The notes under the pieces: generated by a model | Told to the model about the DNA's origin: nothing | Seen by the model: the letters and a program-made list of their open reading frames with translations, nothing else | Database searches by the model: none | Translations under genes and position numbers: made by a program | Assembly (NCBI GenBank): GCA_039680175.1 | Contig: JBDKTO010000066.1 | Location: 1 to 41,348, forward strand | Reading direction: 5' to 3' | DNA length: 41,348 nucleotides | Source of the DNA: Veillonellales bacterium | GTDB taxonomy: Bacteria > Bacillota > Negativicutes > JAAYSF01 | Part shown: positions 25,805 to 34,199 of the stretch, piece after piece | Numbering within the stretch: the first letter of the stretch is position 1 | How the letters are laid out: the number at the start of each line of letters is the position of its first letter

Positions 25805-27493
25805 TTAAAAATATTTTATCGTTTGCAGCCAGACGCGCCCGTTGTCGTCGGGAGCCGAGGCTGCCGGATTGTCGGTGGTAATCTTCCAGGCGTAATCGAG
25901 ACGCACAGCATAGCCGTCCGGGCTGTTCCAGATGAGGCCGAGCCCGGCGCCGGCCAGGACGCGTTTATTCTCCCCCGCTCCGGCCCAGGAATTTTTATTG
26001 ATCCGGGCTTTGCCGTTATCGTAAAAGGCAGCCAGTTGGAAGTTGGGCTTTGGCAGATTCCAGCGGAATTCTCCGGTAAAGAGATAGCCTTCGTCGCAAG
26101 AGGCTTCACCGACCGGATAGGCCCGTACGCCGGTGGGGCCGCCAAGCTGCAGTTTTTCCGAAGAGTCCAGGTTTTTATCGGACAGTTGGCCGGTAAAAGA
26201 AGCATACAGGGTTAATCGGTCATTGATGTACTGGAGCCGCCTTCCGGTCATTTCGGTTTTGCCGAAGCTGCCGCCGGCCTTGGCATTGGCGTCGCTGGCG
26301 ACGGCGTCGCCCGAATCAAGGCTGAGATCACCTTTTTCATAAGTCAGGCTGAAGCTGTTGACTCCGCCGCCGCCAAAGTTGTCCCGGCTGTCGCCGCTTA
26401 GGCCGAATACCCACACCTCGGCTCGTTTTCGGTTGTCGGAAGCGTTTCGGTCAATTTGATCCTTTAGCAATTTGTTATCGTATTCCACTCTGGCGTTCAG
26501 GTTGAAATCCCGGGAACGCTTGAGGGCAAAGGTTTCATAGAGGCTGGTGGTCTTCGACACGCCGCTGGCCCCCAGGGGGGCAAAGGTATTGCCCAGCAGG
26601 TAATGCATCTGTGAATAGCCTACGCCGAATTTGGCTCCCTCGCCGCCGGTGGGGATCAGATAATCGGTGCTGTAGTTGTACATCCCGCTGCCGGCGTACA
26701 CGCCGCCTACATTCAGGAGGTCGCCGCGACCGGAAAAGTCATTGATATTCAGGGAAACCCCGAGCCGGTTCTTGCCAGTATAACAGTTGCCCCAGTTGTC
26801 GGCGTAAGTCTGGCCGTTTATTTTCGCGGTATCGGTGATGGCGACGACAAGATCGGAGGTGCCGGCGTCCACGCCGGGGACTAACGTCGCTTTGACGCTG
26901 ACGCCGCTCAGGTCATTCAGAAAGAGCAGTGTCCGGTCAAGCTTGTCCTTCTGGACATAGTCGCCGCTGTTGAGGCCGCTCAAAAAGTTTACTGCCACAG
27001 CGGTTTTCAGGCCGGAGTGATTCTGGATGTCGATTTTGCCGTACCGGCCGATGATGACGGCGATTTCGACAACGCCGTCTTTTACGGCCTGAGCCGGGAT
27101 ATAACCATTAGCCACCAGATAGCCCTGTTGGCGAAGGTGCTGGGTGATTTTAGCGGCAAGGTTATTGAGATCCGTCAGAGTCAGTTCCCTGCCCGCCTCG
27201 CTGGCTACCAGCGCTAACAGTTCTTCCTGTGGTACCGGCGGCAGCGCCCCGGTAATCCGAAAGCTGCTTACGGCAATTCTTTGACCGCCACCGTTTTCTG
27301 CCGCCGCTTTCTGACCTTCGACGGTAATTTGCGGTGTCTCATGCACCGGCTGCTGCAGAACCGGCTGTTTGTTCCCCCCCAGTACGATGCCGGCATCCGG
27401 CTGCACTGCGGCATAAACCGGGCAGGCTGCCATGGATAGCAGCGTTAAACCGGTGAGAATTCGTTTTTTGTGCTGTGCAAAGTTGTTAAGCAT
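25805..27493 (-). CDS. TpsB-type outer-membrane transporter (FhaC/ShlB family)
   Basis: This outer-membrane barrel exports the TpsA partner. A signal peptide (LTGLTLLSMAACPVYA) is followed by POTRA-like domains (about residues 50-205; ITGALPPVPQEELLAL ... QGYLVANGYIPAQAVKDGVVEIAV) and a C-terminal 16-strand barrel. The LQLGGPTGVRAYPVGE segment matches the conserved L6-loop motif (VRGY-like), and the protein ends in aromatic F as outer-membrane proteins do. At about 562 residues it is normal length. The start ATG at 27493 follows AAGGAG; a TTG at 27511 overlaps the ribosome site and is rejected. It lies 162 bp upstream of tpsA in the same direction. Confidence 0.94.
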   Translation of the reverse strand: MLNNFAQHKKRILTGLTLLSMAACPVYAAVQPDAGIVLGGNKQPVLQQPVHETPQITVEGQKAAAENGGGQRIAVSSFRITGALPPVPQEELLALVASEAGRELTLTDLNNLAAKITQHLRQQGYLVANGYIPAQAVKDGVVEIAVIIGRYGKIDIQNHSGLKTAVAVNFLSGLNSGDYVQKDKLDRTLLFLNDLSGVSVKATLVPGVDAGTSDLVVAITDTAKINGQTYADNWGNCYTGKNRLGVSLNINDFSGRGDLLNVGGVYAGSGMYNYSTDYLIPTGGEGAKFGVGYSQMHYLLGNTFAPLGASGVSKTTSLYETFALKRSRDFNLNARVEYDNKLLKDQIDRNASDNRKRAEVWVFGLSGDSRDNFGGGGVNSFSLTYEKGDLSLDSGDAVASDANAKAGGSFGKTEMTGRRLQYINDRLTLYASFTGQLSDKNLDSSEKLQLGGPTGVRAYPVGEASCDEGYLFTGEFRWNLPKPNFQLAAFYDNGKARINKNSWAGAGENKRVLAGAGLGLIWNSPDGYAVRLDYAWKITTDNPAASAPDDNGRVWLQTIKYF

Positions 27494-27604
27494 TGATTTC
27501 TCCTTTTTCAATATACTTTTGGGGTGAAATGTAAGCTATATAAGTCCCTGCTATTGGCTGTTCACTATCTTCAGCCGCGTGCTATTCACTTTAGCTAATT
27601 GCTC

Positions 27605-27940
27605 TCAGCCCATTGCTCCTGTTATGGCTTGTGTCAAGTCCTCCATATTCTTCAGCTTCAGTTCGCTGCTGATAACAACCAGCGAGGCTTCGGGCCCTTC
27701 CAGGCCGATCAGTTTCATGCCGGGAAACCGAAAGAGCAGCGAGCCGACACTGGCGTCATCGGCATCCTGCATATCAAAAATGACTACGTCGGGAACAATA
27801 ATCGCCAACGCGGCCAGCGTGGCCGCTATCGGCAATTCCACATAGGTAACCCGAAACGCGCTGCTATCTTTCAGTCTGGCCGCCAGCCCGGCCACTAGCA
27901 GAGATTTGCCGAGGATGACCACTTCCAAAGATTTTGGCAT
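27605..27940 (-). CDS. Degenerate receiver-like protein
   Basis: This 111-residue protein has the alpha/beta pattern of a response-regulator receiver: a hydrophobic beta-1 (LEVVILG), then PDVVIFDMQDAD with an Asp (D56) in the phospho-acceptor position. The acidic pair after beta-1 is replaced by GKS, and the conserved Thr and Lys are not evident, so normal phosphorylation is doubtful. It has no output domain. The start was chosen at the ATG with AAGGAG 9 nt upstream (27940). It sits between the two-component genes and tpsB, 111 bp upstream of tpsB. It may be a decoy or protein-interaction module in control of the exoprotein; that is inference. Confidence 0.6.
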   Translation of the reverse strand: MPKSLEVVILGKSLLVAGLAARLKDSSAFRVTYVELPIAATLAALAIIVPDVVIFDMQDADDASVGSLLFRFPGMKLIGLEGPEASLVVISSELKLKNMEDLTQAITGAMG

Positions 27941-27985
27941 TGCCTTAAACTCCTTTACCAGAACTTTTTTGCTGCTTTCAGACAT

Positions 27986-28023
27986 AAAAAACAAAAATGG
28001 AACATATTTCTATGTTCCATTTT
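27986..28023 (-). terminator. Strong terminator-like hairpin after the response regulator
   Basis: AAAATGGAACATA (27994-28006) and its exact complement (28011-28023) form a 13-bp stem with a 4-nt loop. On the minus strand it is followed by TTTTTGTTTTTT. It would end the kinase/regulator transcript about 50 bp before the start of the receiver-like gene. Confidence 0.8.
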
Positions 28024-28036
28024 AGCAAGTTATATT

Positions 28037-28072
28037 TTTTTTGACCCTGTCAAAAGTAACAGGGTCAAAAAA
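28037..28072. terminator. Second hairpin after the response regulator
   Basis: TTTTTTGACCCTGT (28037-28050) and ACAGGGTCAAAAAA (28059-28072) form a perfect 14-bp stem with an 8-nt loop about 18 bp past the regulator stop. A T run follows on the plus strand; on the minus strand the tail is A-rich. It may act in tandem with the hairpin at 27986-28023. Confidence 0.6.
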
Positions 28073-28089
28073 TTTTTTTAAAATTTTTA

Positions 28090-28743
28090 TTAAAAATTCA
28101 GATGGGAAATATGGGCGAGCAACTGTGTCCGGTTCGTCAAATGAAGCTTGCCGATAATCTCGTTCACATGATAGCACACGGTTCTTTCACTGATGGTAAG
28201 CGCCGCACCGATTTCTTTATACGTCATCCCCTGGGCCAGCAAATTCAGTACCTCGGCCTGACGGGGACTCAACTCCGGCTGTTCCGGCACTGCCGGCTTT
28301 ACAGGCTGTTTTTCGCCAGTGCTCCGGTCTTGGGCGGCAAACTCCCGCAAAATCCGCTTCGCCATTCCTGAGGCCAGCACTGCCTCACCGGCGGCCAGCC
28401 GCCACAGCTCCGTCAAAAATTGCTGTGAATTCATGCCCTTAAGCAAATAGCCGGATGCTCCGGCCCGGATCGCAGCGAATAAATGCTCATCATCTTCCGA
28501 TACCGTCAGCATGACAATCTCTATTGCCGGAAAGTCCCGTTTGATCAATCGTGTGGCTTCAATCCCGTCACAGCCGGCCATCTGGACATCCATGACAATC
28601 ATCTCCGGCTGAAGCATCGCGACCTTGTTCAAAGCCTCCAGGCCACTCCCCGCCGTACCGATTACCTCGATGCCGTTGTCCTGCAAAAAGCTTTTCAGCC
28701 CTTCCAGATATAAAAAGTTATCATCAACCAACAGTAATTTCAT
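28090..28743 (-). CDS. NarL/FixJ-family response regulator
   Basis: An N-terminal receiver (residues 1-120) has the acidic pair VDDN (D7, D8), phospho-acceptor D52 in VMDVQM, and the conserved Thr in MLTVSEDDE. A C-terminal LuxR-type HTH (about 153-217) reads LSPRQAEVLNLLAQGMTYKEIG ... SERTVCYHVNEI. It is a DNA-binding transcription regulator. The ATG at 28743, with GGGAGGG 8 nt upstream, lies inside the end of the kinase gene (20-bp overlap), so kinase and regulator are translationally coupled. Its position just upstream of the TPS genes makes them the likely target. Confidence 0.94.
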   Translation of the reverse strand: MKLLLVDDNFLYLEGLKSFLQDNGIEVIGTAGSGLEALNKVAMLQPEMIVMDVQMAGCDGIEATRLIKRDFPAIEIVMLTVSEDDEHLFAAIRAGASGYLLKGMNSQQFLTELWRLAAGEAVLASGMAKRILREFAAQDRSTGEKQPVKPAVPEQPELSPRQAEVLNLLAQGMTYKEIGAALTISERTVCYHVNEIIGKLHLTNRTQLLAHISHLNF

Positions 28744-30436
28744 GGCTTTGCCCTCCCTTGCCAAGGGGCAGCCGGACAGTCACCCGTGTCCCGGCACCCG
28801 GAGCAGAATCTATTCTCAGCCCCCCGCCGATCTCGCCGGCCCGCTCCTGCATAATACTGAGACCGTGACGGTTATCTTTAGCAGCAAGCACAGCCGGATC
28901 AAAACCGCTGCCATCGTCTTCAATCACAACGACAGCCTGTCCCTCAGCGATATAAAATGATACGGTAGCCTGACTGGCACAGGCGTGTTTACGAATATTG
29001 GCCATGGCTTCCTGAATAATCCGCAGCAACTGCAATTCCACGCTCGGCGAGAACTGCGCCGCAATTTCCGGGGAAATCAGCAAATCGGTATGAATCCCAT
29101 AGGTACGCTCGTACCATTCTATAAACTCATGAAGCGCCGGCACAAGCCCTTTGCCGGAACCGGACTTCAATCCGGCCAGCGACTCGCGGACACTGCGATG
29201 AAAGTCGCCGCTGAGCGCCACCAGCTTCTGCAGTCTGCTGTCAGCTTCGTCCAGCCGCCGCCCGGCCAAAAGATTGCGCAGCTGCTCATACTGCAGTTTC
29301 AAATAGCTCCAAATCTGGCCCGACCCATCATGCAGTTCCCGCCGCAGCCGGTCCCGCTCGGTCGCGATGACCAAGGCTTTTTGCTGCTCGGCAATCCGGG
29401 CCTGCGCCTTTTTCAACTCCGTAATATCCTCCAAAACGATGGCCTTGCCCATCTCATGGTTTCTCCAGCCCGTAAGCGGCGTAACCCGATAAAGATAAAA
29501 ACCGCCAGCCAGCGAAATCCCGCCTGTCCGCACCTCCCGGCCGCCAGCCAGTTCGGCCAAAGCCGGCCAAGGAGCCAAGGCCGTCGCCGCCCAGCTGCCG
29601 GTCAGGCCCGTCTTCTGTCCGCCCAGCAATTGCTCTGCGGCCGGATTTACTTCTACAATATAATCCTGATCATCCAAAATAATCAGACTGTCGTTCATGT
29701 TATGCGTAACCGCAGTTTGGGCCAACTGCGCCAGGTTAAGAACCCGCAGGCGGACAAAAATCCACGACCAGATTATGCCGCTCAGCAGAAAAGCCAGCGG
29801 CAGCGGCGGTATGACCCTGTCCTGATCAATGACCCATAATATATGCCCGGTCACCGCTATCAACGGATTGCTCGGCAGGGCCGCGAACTGCCACCGCCTG
29901 AGGCCCTTAAAACGAAACGCCAAAACAATACACAGAAGACAAACCAATAAGAACTGAAGATAGCCGATAATGGTGATTCCCCAGTAGATCGGCCCGCGGA
30001 TGATGCCGAAAGTCGTCCCGTCCCAGACCACCCCCCGCCAGTATCCCCCGTGCCAGCCGGTAGTTAAGAGCGCCAGCATGCCAAAAGCAGACGCCGCAAC
30101 CAATATCCCCACGGCGATTTTCGTAGCCCGGGTGTTTTCCCCGGCGAGATTCACAACAAACAAAAGAAAAATCGGAATGAAAGCCAAAGCGCTCAATTGT
30201 TGTATTCTAACCCAAAAAATCTTATCCTCCGGCGCAAGGCTGACAGTAACCATGACTAAAGATAACAGGAATACCGCCCTGAGGGACAGTCCAAAAATCC
30301 AATACCGCGCCGCCATCATCCTCCGGTACTGCCAGGCATACCCTGCTATAGCCGCCAGTGCTGCTGCCGCCAGTAAATAAACCCATATCTCTTTAATTGG
30401 GTAATAAATCATGATCTGCAGCGACGATTCATTCAT
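28724..30436 (-). CDS. Membrane histidine kinase (7TM N-terminus, PAS, HisKA_3)
   Basis: Seven hydrophobic helices occupy about residues 10-230, resembling the 7TMR-HISK_N sensor fold. A PAS domain follows (MNDSLIILDDQDYIVEVNPAAEQLLG). The HisKA_3 dimerisation box RRELHDGSGQ carries the phosphorylated His (about 369), and the HATPase domain has NIRKHA, EDDGSGFD and HGLSIMQERA. This is the NarX/DegS/LiaS class, which pairs with NarL-type regulators such as the one it overlaps. I chose the ATG at 30436, preceded by AAAGG; an ATG at 30493 also exists but has a weak site. The signal sensed is unknown. Confidence 0.93.
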   Translation of the reverse strand: MNESSLQIMIYYPIKEIWVYLLAAAALAAIAGYAWQYRRMMAARYWIFGLSLRAVFLLSLVMVTVSLAPEDKIFWVRIQQLSALAFIPIFLLFVVNLAGENTRATKIAVGILVAASAFGMLALLTTGWHGGYWRGVVWDGTTFGIIRGPIYWGITIIGYLQFLLVCLLCIVLAFRFKGLRRWQFAALPSNPLIAVTGHILWVIDQDRVIPPLPLAFLLSGIIWSWIFVRLRVLNLAQLAQTAVTHNMNDSLIILDDQDYIVEVNPAAEQLLGGQKTGLTGSWAATALAPWPALAELAGGREVRTGGISLAGGFYLYRVTPLTGWRNHEMGKAIVLEDITELKKAQARIAEQQKALVIATERDRLRRELHDGSGQIWSYLKLQYEQLRNLLAGRRLDEADSRLQKLVALSGDFHRSVRESLAGLKSGSGKGLVPALHEFIEWYERTYGIHTDLLISPEIAAQFSPSVELQLLRIIQEAMANIRKHACASQATVSFYIAEGQAVVVIEDDGSGFDPAVLAAKDNRHGLSIMQERAGEIGGGLRIDSAPGAGTRVTVRLPLGKGGQSHEITVG

Positions 30437-30853
30437 CAGCAAAAGCCTTTCTTCCATCAAGATGATGGGGGAAATTCCCATGACTATCTTCATTGACTTC
30501 GATTAATTATGTGTTTATTATTCGACAGTTACCAACTATCCCCTTCCACCTTTCCTTTTCGTTTCCTTCTTCGGCCGATGAATGCAGCAAGCATGTTAAG
30601 GCATTCAACATAAGCGAAGCAACGATTGCGGCTTGCATTTTGTGCTTATCTCAATGTCCCGATTTTTATCAAATTATTTACCGCTTTAGAAACCGTATAT
30701 TTCGTCTATAGAAAATAACAAAAAAAGATATGTTTCCCCTATCACTCCGGTTTATTTGAGGAAACATATCTTCTTCTTCCTGTCAACACATCATATCATG
30801 GTGCATTCACTGGTTCCATACACTATCTTTCGGTTGCTTTCCTTTGCGGGAGT
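30437..30853. other. Intergenic region upstream of the kinase, with a terminator at its right end
   Basis: This stretch should hold the promoter of the kinase operon on the minus strand, but no consensus -35/-10 pair is evident. Apart from the terminator at 30720-30772 and a possible longer kinase N-terminus reaching 30493, I see nothing that can be called. Confidence 0.4.
30720..30772 (-). terminator. Terminator of the ferritin-like gene
   Basis: AAGATATGTTTCC (30725-30737) pairs exactly with GGAAACATATCTT (30760-30772) across a 22-nt loop. On the minus strand the stem is followed by a T run. It lies about 80 bp past the stop of the ferritin-like gene. Confidence 0.8.
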
Positions 30854-31441
30854 TTAATCGTTTTTTTCTAGGCATTCTTCAATATTTCTAAGCAAATCAG
30901 GACAAAAATGAGATGCTGCCTGGGTAAATAGCTTTAAATGATATTCTTCATCCTTAATAATACGCTCCAGCAATCCCTTAATATGAATGTCCTCAATGAG
31001 AAAATGATGCTTCCGATATTGTTTAATTGCCTGTTTTTCCGCTGCAATATCAGATGCTAACCGGTCGCAAATATCTGCTCCATAGAATACATACGATGCA
31101 TCCCAAAATATTGGGCAATTATTTGTAATAGTTCGATACTTAGGGTCAACTCCCAAAAGAAGAATGCTCTCAGCAAGAAGCTCGAGATGGTGCATTTCTA
31201 TGATCGCGATACATTCTTCTAATTCAGCCAAATCTTCATATTGATCATCAAACATAAAGTGGTGATGCATGTACTGATTGATTGCTGTCAGTTCGCTTAC
31301 ATTGCCTGCGTAATCCTCAAGGAGCAGCGTAGCATAAAAAAAATTTGGCTGGATCACTTTAGGTTCAGGATAATGGTCAGGAAGGGCACACCAACTTTTT
31401 GTATGTTTCTCAGCCTGAGATTCATCAGTTTTTTTCGCCAT
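30854..31441 (-). CDS. Ferritin-like di-iron protein
   Basis: This 195-residue four-helix-bundle protein carries a complete di-iron ligand set of the ferritin/rubrerythrin type: E50 in VSELTAINQY, E82-x-x-H85 in IIEMHH, E135 in AAEKQAIKQY, and E165-x-x-H168 in KDEEYHLKLF. It lacks a rubredoxin domain. Relatives act in peroxide or oxygen detoxification, iron handling, or as spore-associated proteins; the exact reaction cannot be read. The ATG follows GGGGG at 7 nt. It is monocistronic with its own terminator. Confidence 0.82.
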   Translation of the reverse strand: MAKKTDESQAEKHTKSWCALPDHYPEPKVIQPNFFYATLLLEDYAGNVSELTAINQYMHHHFMFDDQYEDLAELEECIAIIEMHHLELLAESILLLGVDPKYRTITNNCPIFWDASYVFYGADICDRLASDIAAEKQAIKQYRKHHFLIEDIHIKGLLERIIKDEEYHLKLFTQAASHFCPDLLRNIEECLEKND

Positions 31442-31619
31442 TTCAGAACCCCCTGTAATTAACTCTTAAGTATTATTATTTCCTTTAAGTGTCTATTATT
31501 ACAGTAATTTCTTGAGAAACATTCCAGTCAAACCCCATGGAATCAGCTATTTTTATCAGGTTTTGACGAGCCGGTCTTAAAAGAGCAAAACCGGGTAAAG
31601 TGATTCAAGTTACCATTGA

Positions 31620-32135
31620 TTAATTTGTTTTATATACTGCCTTCTCTTCTTCAGGAATACGAATACATAGAAGAAGCAGTGCATTACATAAACTTGCTAA
31701 TACTGCTGTAAAAATTGCATTACAGAGCAAAGGTATACTCAGCATTTCTATCGCCACGGCAATATAATTAGGATGCTTTACAAATCTATACGGTCCCGTG
31801 CGTAAGGGTTTATTTCCGGGAATCACTAAAATCCTTGTATTCCAATAATTCCCCAAACTAATAATACACCAATACCGAAGAATTTGTGCATTTATCAATA
31901 ATATACCCCAAATATACCAATACCTATTTATCGTCCAGCCATTAACATAACATTCTAATATCCAGCCTAAAATCCAGCTGGTATGCAGAATAAAAAACAT
32001 GTAATAATGACCTGCTCCATATTCGAGTGCTCCAAGTTTTATTACCGCTTTGCGATTGCGGTTAGCAATATAGAGTTCAACGGCCCTTTGACAAATAATG
32101 ATTGCTGCTAAAATAAAAATTATTGCTTTTACCAT
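31620..32135 (-). CDS. Isoprenylcysteine carboxyl methyltransferase-family membrane methyltransferase (BpsB-like)
   Basis: This 171-residue membrane protein has about four helices and the ICMT-family C-terminal signature: TGPYRFVKHPNYIAV (Arg-His-Pro-Asn-Tyr SAM and substrate region) followed by RIPEEEKAV. Its start overlaps the end of the type III PKS gene by 7 bp. In B. subtilis the same pair (bpsA-bpsB) makes alkylpyrones and methylates them to alkylpyrone methyl ethers. By this parallel it most likely O-methylates the PKS product in the membrane. Confidence 0.88.
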   Translation of the reverse strand: MVKAIIFILAAIIICQRAVELYIANRNRKAVIKLGALEYGAGHYYMFFILHTSWILGWILECYVNGWTINRYWYIWGILLINAQILRYWCIISLGNYWNTRILVIPGNKPLRTGPYRFVKHPNYIAVAIEMLSIPLLCNAIFTAVLASLCNALLLLCIRIPEEEKAVYKTN

Positions 32136-33175
32136 TTAAATAGCACCTGCTCCGCACTAAACCCAGGACCTAAAGCTAACAGTACACCGTACTTTCCTTC
32201 TTTTATATTTTGGGACATAAAATCCTTTATTTCAAATAAAATAGAAGCACTTGACATATTCCCAAAGTCGTGCAAATTTTGCCTTGCATATCGTAGTGCC
32301 TCGTCTGTCAAGCCAAGGCTTTCTTTATAAGCCTCTATGACTTTTGCTCCACCCGGATGGACAATATAATGCTCTATTTCTTTTGATTCTATCGTCCAAG
32401 CATTACAAGCCTTATTTAGTAATTCCGGCAAACATTTTTTTATAATGTGCGGGATAGTTTTAGAAAACCGAACCTTCAAGCCAGTTTCTATAATATCCCA
32501 TCCCATAATGTCTGCCGAGTTAGGAAATAAATGGCTAAAACTATCTACTATTTCTGGTCCTTTCCCTCCTACTGACAGTAATACAGCAGCTGCCCCATCA
32601 CTAAAAATGCTAGCACCTACTAAATTAGCTTTTGAGAAATCATCTCGTTGGAAAGTTAGGCTGCATAACTCTAATGCCACTAATAATACCGATTTCCCTT
32701 TTGTTATTCCAGCTATTTCCGCCGCCCGTGCTAAGCCTGATACGCCGCCGGCGCACCCCAGTCCCCAGATAGGAATACGTTTACTATTCTCTGGCAAACC
32801 AAGTTTTTGTGTTAGACTGGCATCAATAGTAGGTGTAGCAATTCCTGTAGACGAAACAAAAATGATTGCCCCGATATCTTTAGGCTCTACTCCAGCCTCT
32901 GTCATAGCTGCCCGACTGGCCTTTTCTACTAAATCTATTCCCACTAGTTGATAGATTCGATTAGCCTCGGTAAAAGAATGTTCTTCTTGATACCAATGTA
33001 ACGGCATCGATACATACCGTTTACTAATATGACTGTTATCAAATACTGCAAGCAAACGATTTATATCTTTATACGACTGTCCAAATGCTCTAAACGCAAA
33101 GGCCTTTCCTTCTTCTTGTGATATTGCATATTGCGGTGTCGCAGTACCTATAGCTTGTATTTTTATATTTCCCAT
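32129..33175 (-). CDS. Type III polyketide synthase (BpsA/chalcone-synthase-like)
   Basis: This 348-residue homodimeric ketosynthase has the full catalytic triad: Cys141 in GLGCAGGVSG, His273 in YIVHPGG, and Asn306 in FGNMSSASI. The GFSAEQVLFKW C-terminus and the GxLGPGFS-type loop (ALGPGFS) fit the chalcone synthase superfamily. It would extend fatty acyl-CoA or acyl-ACP starters with malonyl units to alkylpyrones or alkylresorcinols. It is coupled with the methyltransferase gene, and separated from the next gene upstream by a strong terminator, so the pair forms its own operon. Confidence 0.94.
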   Translation of the reverse strand: MGNIKIQAIGTATPQYAISQEEGKAFAFRAFGQSYKDINRLLAVFDNSHISKRYVSMPLHWYQEEHSFTEANRIYQLVGIDLVEKASRAAMTEAGVEPKDIGAIIFVSSTGIATPTIDASLTQKLGLPENSKRIPIWGLGCAGGVSGLARAAEIAGITKGKSVLLVALELCSLTFQRDDFSKANLVGASIFSDGAAAVLLSVGGKGPEIVDSFSHLFPNSADIMGWDIIETGLKVRFSKTIPHIIKKCLPELLNKACNAWTIESKEIEHYIVHPGGAKVIEAYKESLGLTDEALRYARQNLHDFGNMSSASILFEIKDFMSQNIKEGKYGVLLALGPGFSAEQVLFKW

Positions 33176-33245
33176 TTCACCATTACGCCCCCTAGTTTAT
33201 AAACTTCTTAAGGATAACTTATTTTATTGAATTTTAAAAAATACC

Positions 33246-33286
33246 AAAAAAAAAGAGAAAAAACGGTCTATGCATTCGACCGTTTT
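33246..33286 (-). terminator. Terminator of the seven-gene cluster
   Basis: AAAACGGTC (33260-33268) and GACCGTTTT (33278-33286) form a 9-bp stem with a 9-nt loop; on the minus strand it is followed by TTCTC and a long T run. It lies about 40 bp past the alpha/beta hydrolase stop and separates the cluster from the PKS operon. Confidence 0.88.
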
Positions 33287-33326
33287 TATCATTATAAACT
33301 ATTTGAGGAATATATTCTGTATCGCC

Positions 33327-34112
33327 TTAAAAATTCATTTTAGCCCCAAAAAAATCAATATTTTCCTGAGCTACTAACATACGATCATTATCAATTGTCA
33401 CCATATGGTAGGAATTTTGTAACAAAACTTTTCTGATTTCAGTCGAACCCACATGAGTTTGTACATAATCAGCATTTTTTACACTCGCGGTATCATCTTC
33501 GTTAGCATGAATTAGCAGTAAGGGCGTCTTAATGCACGGCATATGTTTTTTTACGCGGCTAATTAGCCGAAAATTCTGATCCATTACTACCCCGGGCACT
33601 TCATCATAGACTAACGTTGCTGTATTCGTCTGAACTATTTTTCGCAGCCGTTCATTTTTAATTCCATAAGGCGGTCGCTCTGAAAAGGAATAAATATATT
33701 TTACCGGGGTATAATACGCCAACGGGATCAAAAATGAATACCATGGGATGGTCCAGCCGTCATAGAATAAAGTGGTTGACATCAAGGATACTGCCGGTAT
33801 TTCTTTAAATTCAAAAGATAACTCCAGTGCCAGCACTGCCCCCATACATAAACCGGCAATACCCACTTTGTGATGACTTTGTTTCAATCCAAGATAGCGC
33901 TCACGGACCCGATCATACCAATTCTGCCACCGTGTATTTTTCAGTGCCTCGATCGTTTGGTTATGCCCAGGAAGGCAAGGAGCTGAAACAGTGAAACCTG
34001 CTTTATTTAATTTTTCGGCTAAAAACTTCATTTCGTAGGGATTGCCTGTCAAGCCATGAATAAGCAGCACAGCTTGTTCACCGCCTGGCAAATCAATATC
34101 ATATTTATTCAT
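33327..34112 (-). CDS. Alpha/beta hydrolase with Cys nucleophile (carboxylesterase/acyltransferase-like)
   Basis: This 261-residue protein resembles carboxylesterase/monoacylglycerol-lipase-type hydrolases: LLIHGLTGNPYEM oxyanion loop near residue 18, a nucleophile elbow, HANEDD (D206/D207) and the catalytic His in NSYHMVT (H236). The elbow reads GLCMG, with Cys89 (TGT) where a Ser is expected. Cys nucleophiles occur in dienelactone hydrolases and PHA synthases, so this may be an acyl-transfer or thioester-using enzyme rather than a simple esterase. It has no signal peptide. It is the last gene of the cluster, 87 bp after the aminotransferase. Confidence 0.85.
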   Translation of the reverse strand: MNKYDIDLPGGEQAVLLIHGLTGNPYEMKFLAEKLNKAGFTVSAPCLPGHNQTIEALKNTRWQNWYDRVRERYLGLKQSHHKVGIAGLCMGAVLALELSFEFKEIPAVSLMSTTLFYDGWTIPWYSFLIPLAYYTPVKYIYSFSERPPYGIKNERLRKIVQTNTATLVYDEVPGVVMDQNFRLISRVKKHMPCIKTPLLLIHANEDDTASVKNADYVQTHVGSTEIRKVLLQNSYHMVTIDNDRMLVAQENIDFFGAKMNF

Positions 34113-34199
34113 TTTGCCACCATACTTTATCTAAATATCAAATCTCATTTTTTTAATAAACGTGCTGAGGAAAATTCATCCCCAGCACACCATACTCAA

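Noticed and set aside
25235-26215. 326-codon open frame on the plus strand
   Set aside because: It lies antisense to tpsA and tpsB, spans the palindromic repeat between them, has no ribosome site and resembles no family.
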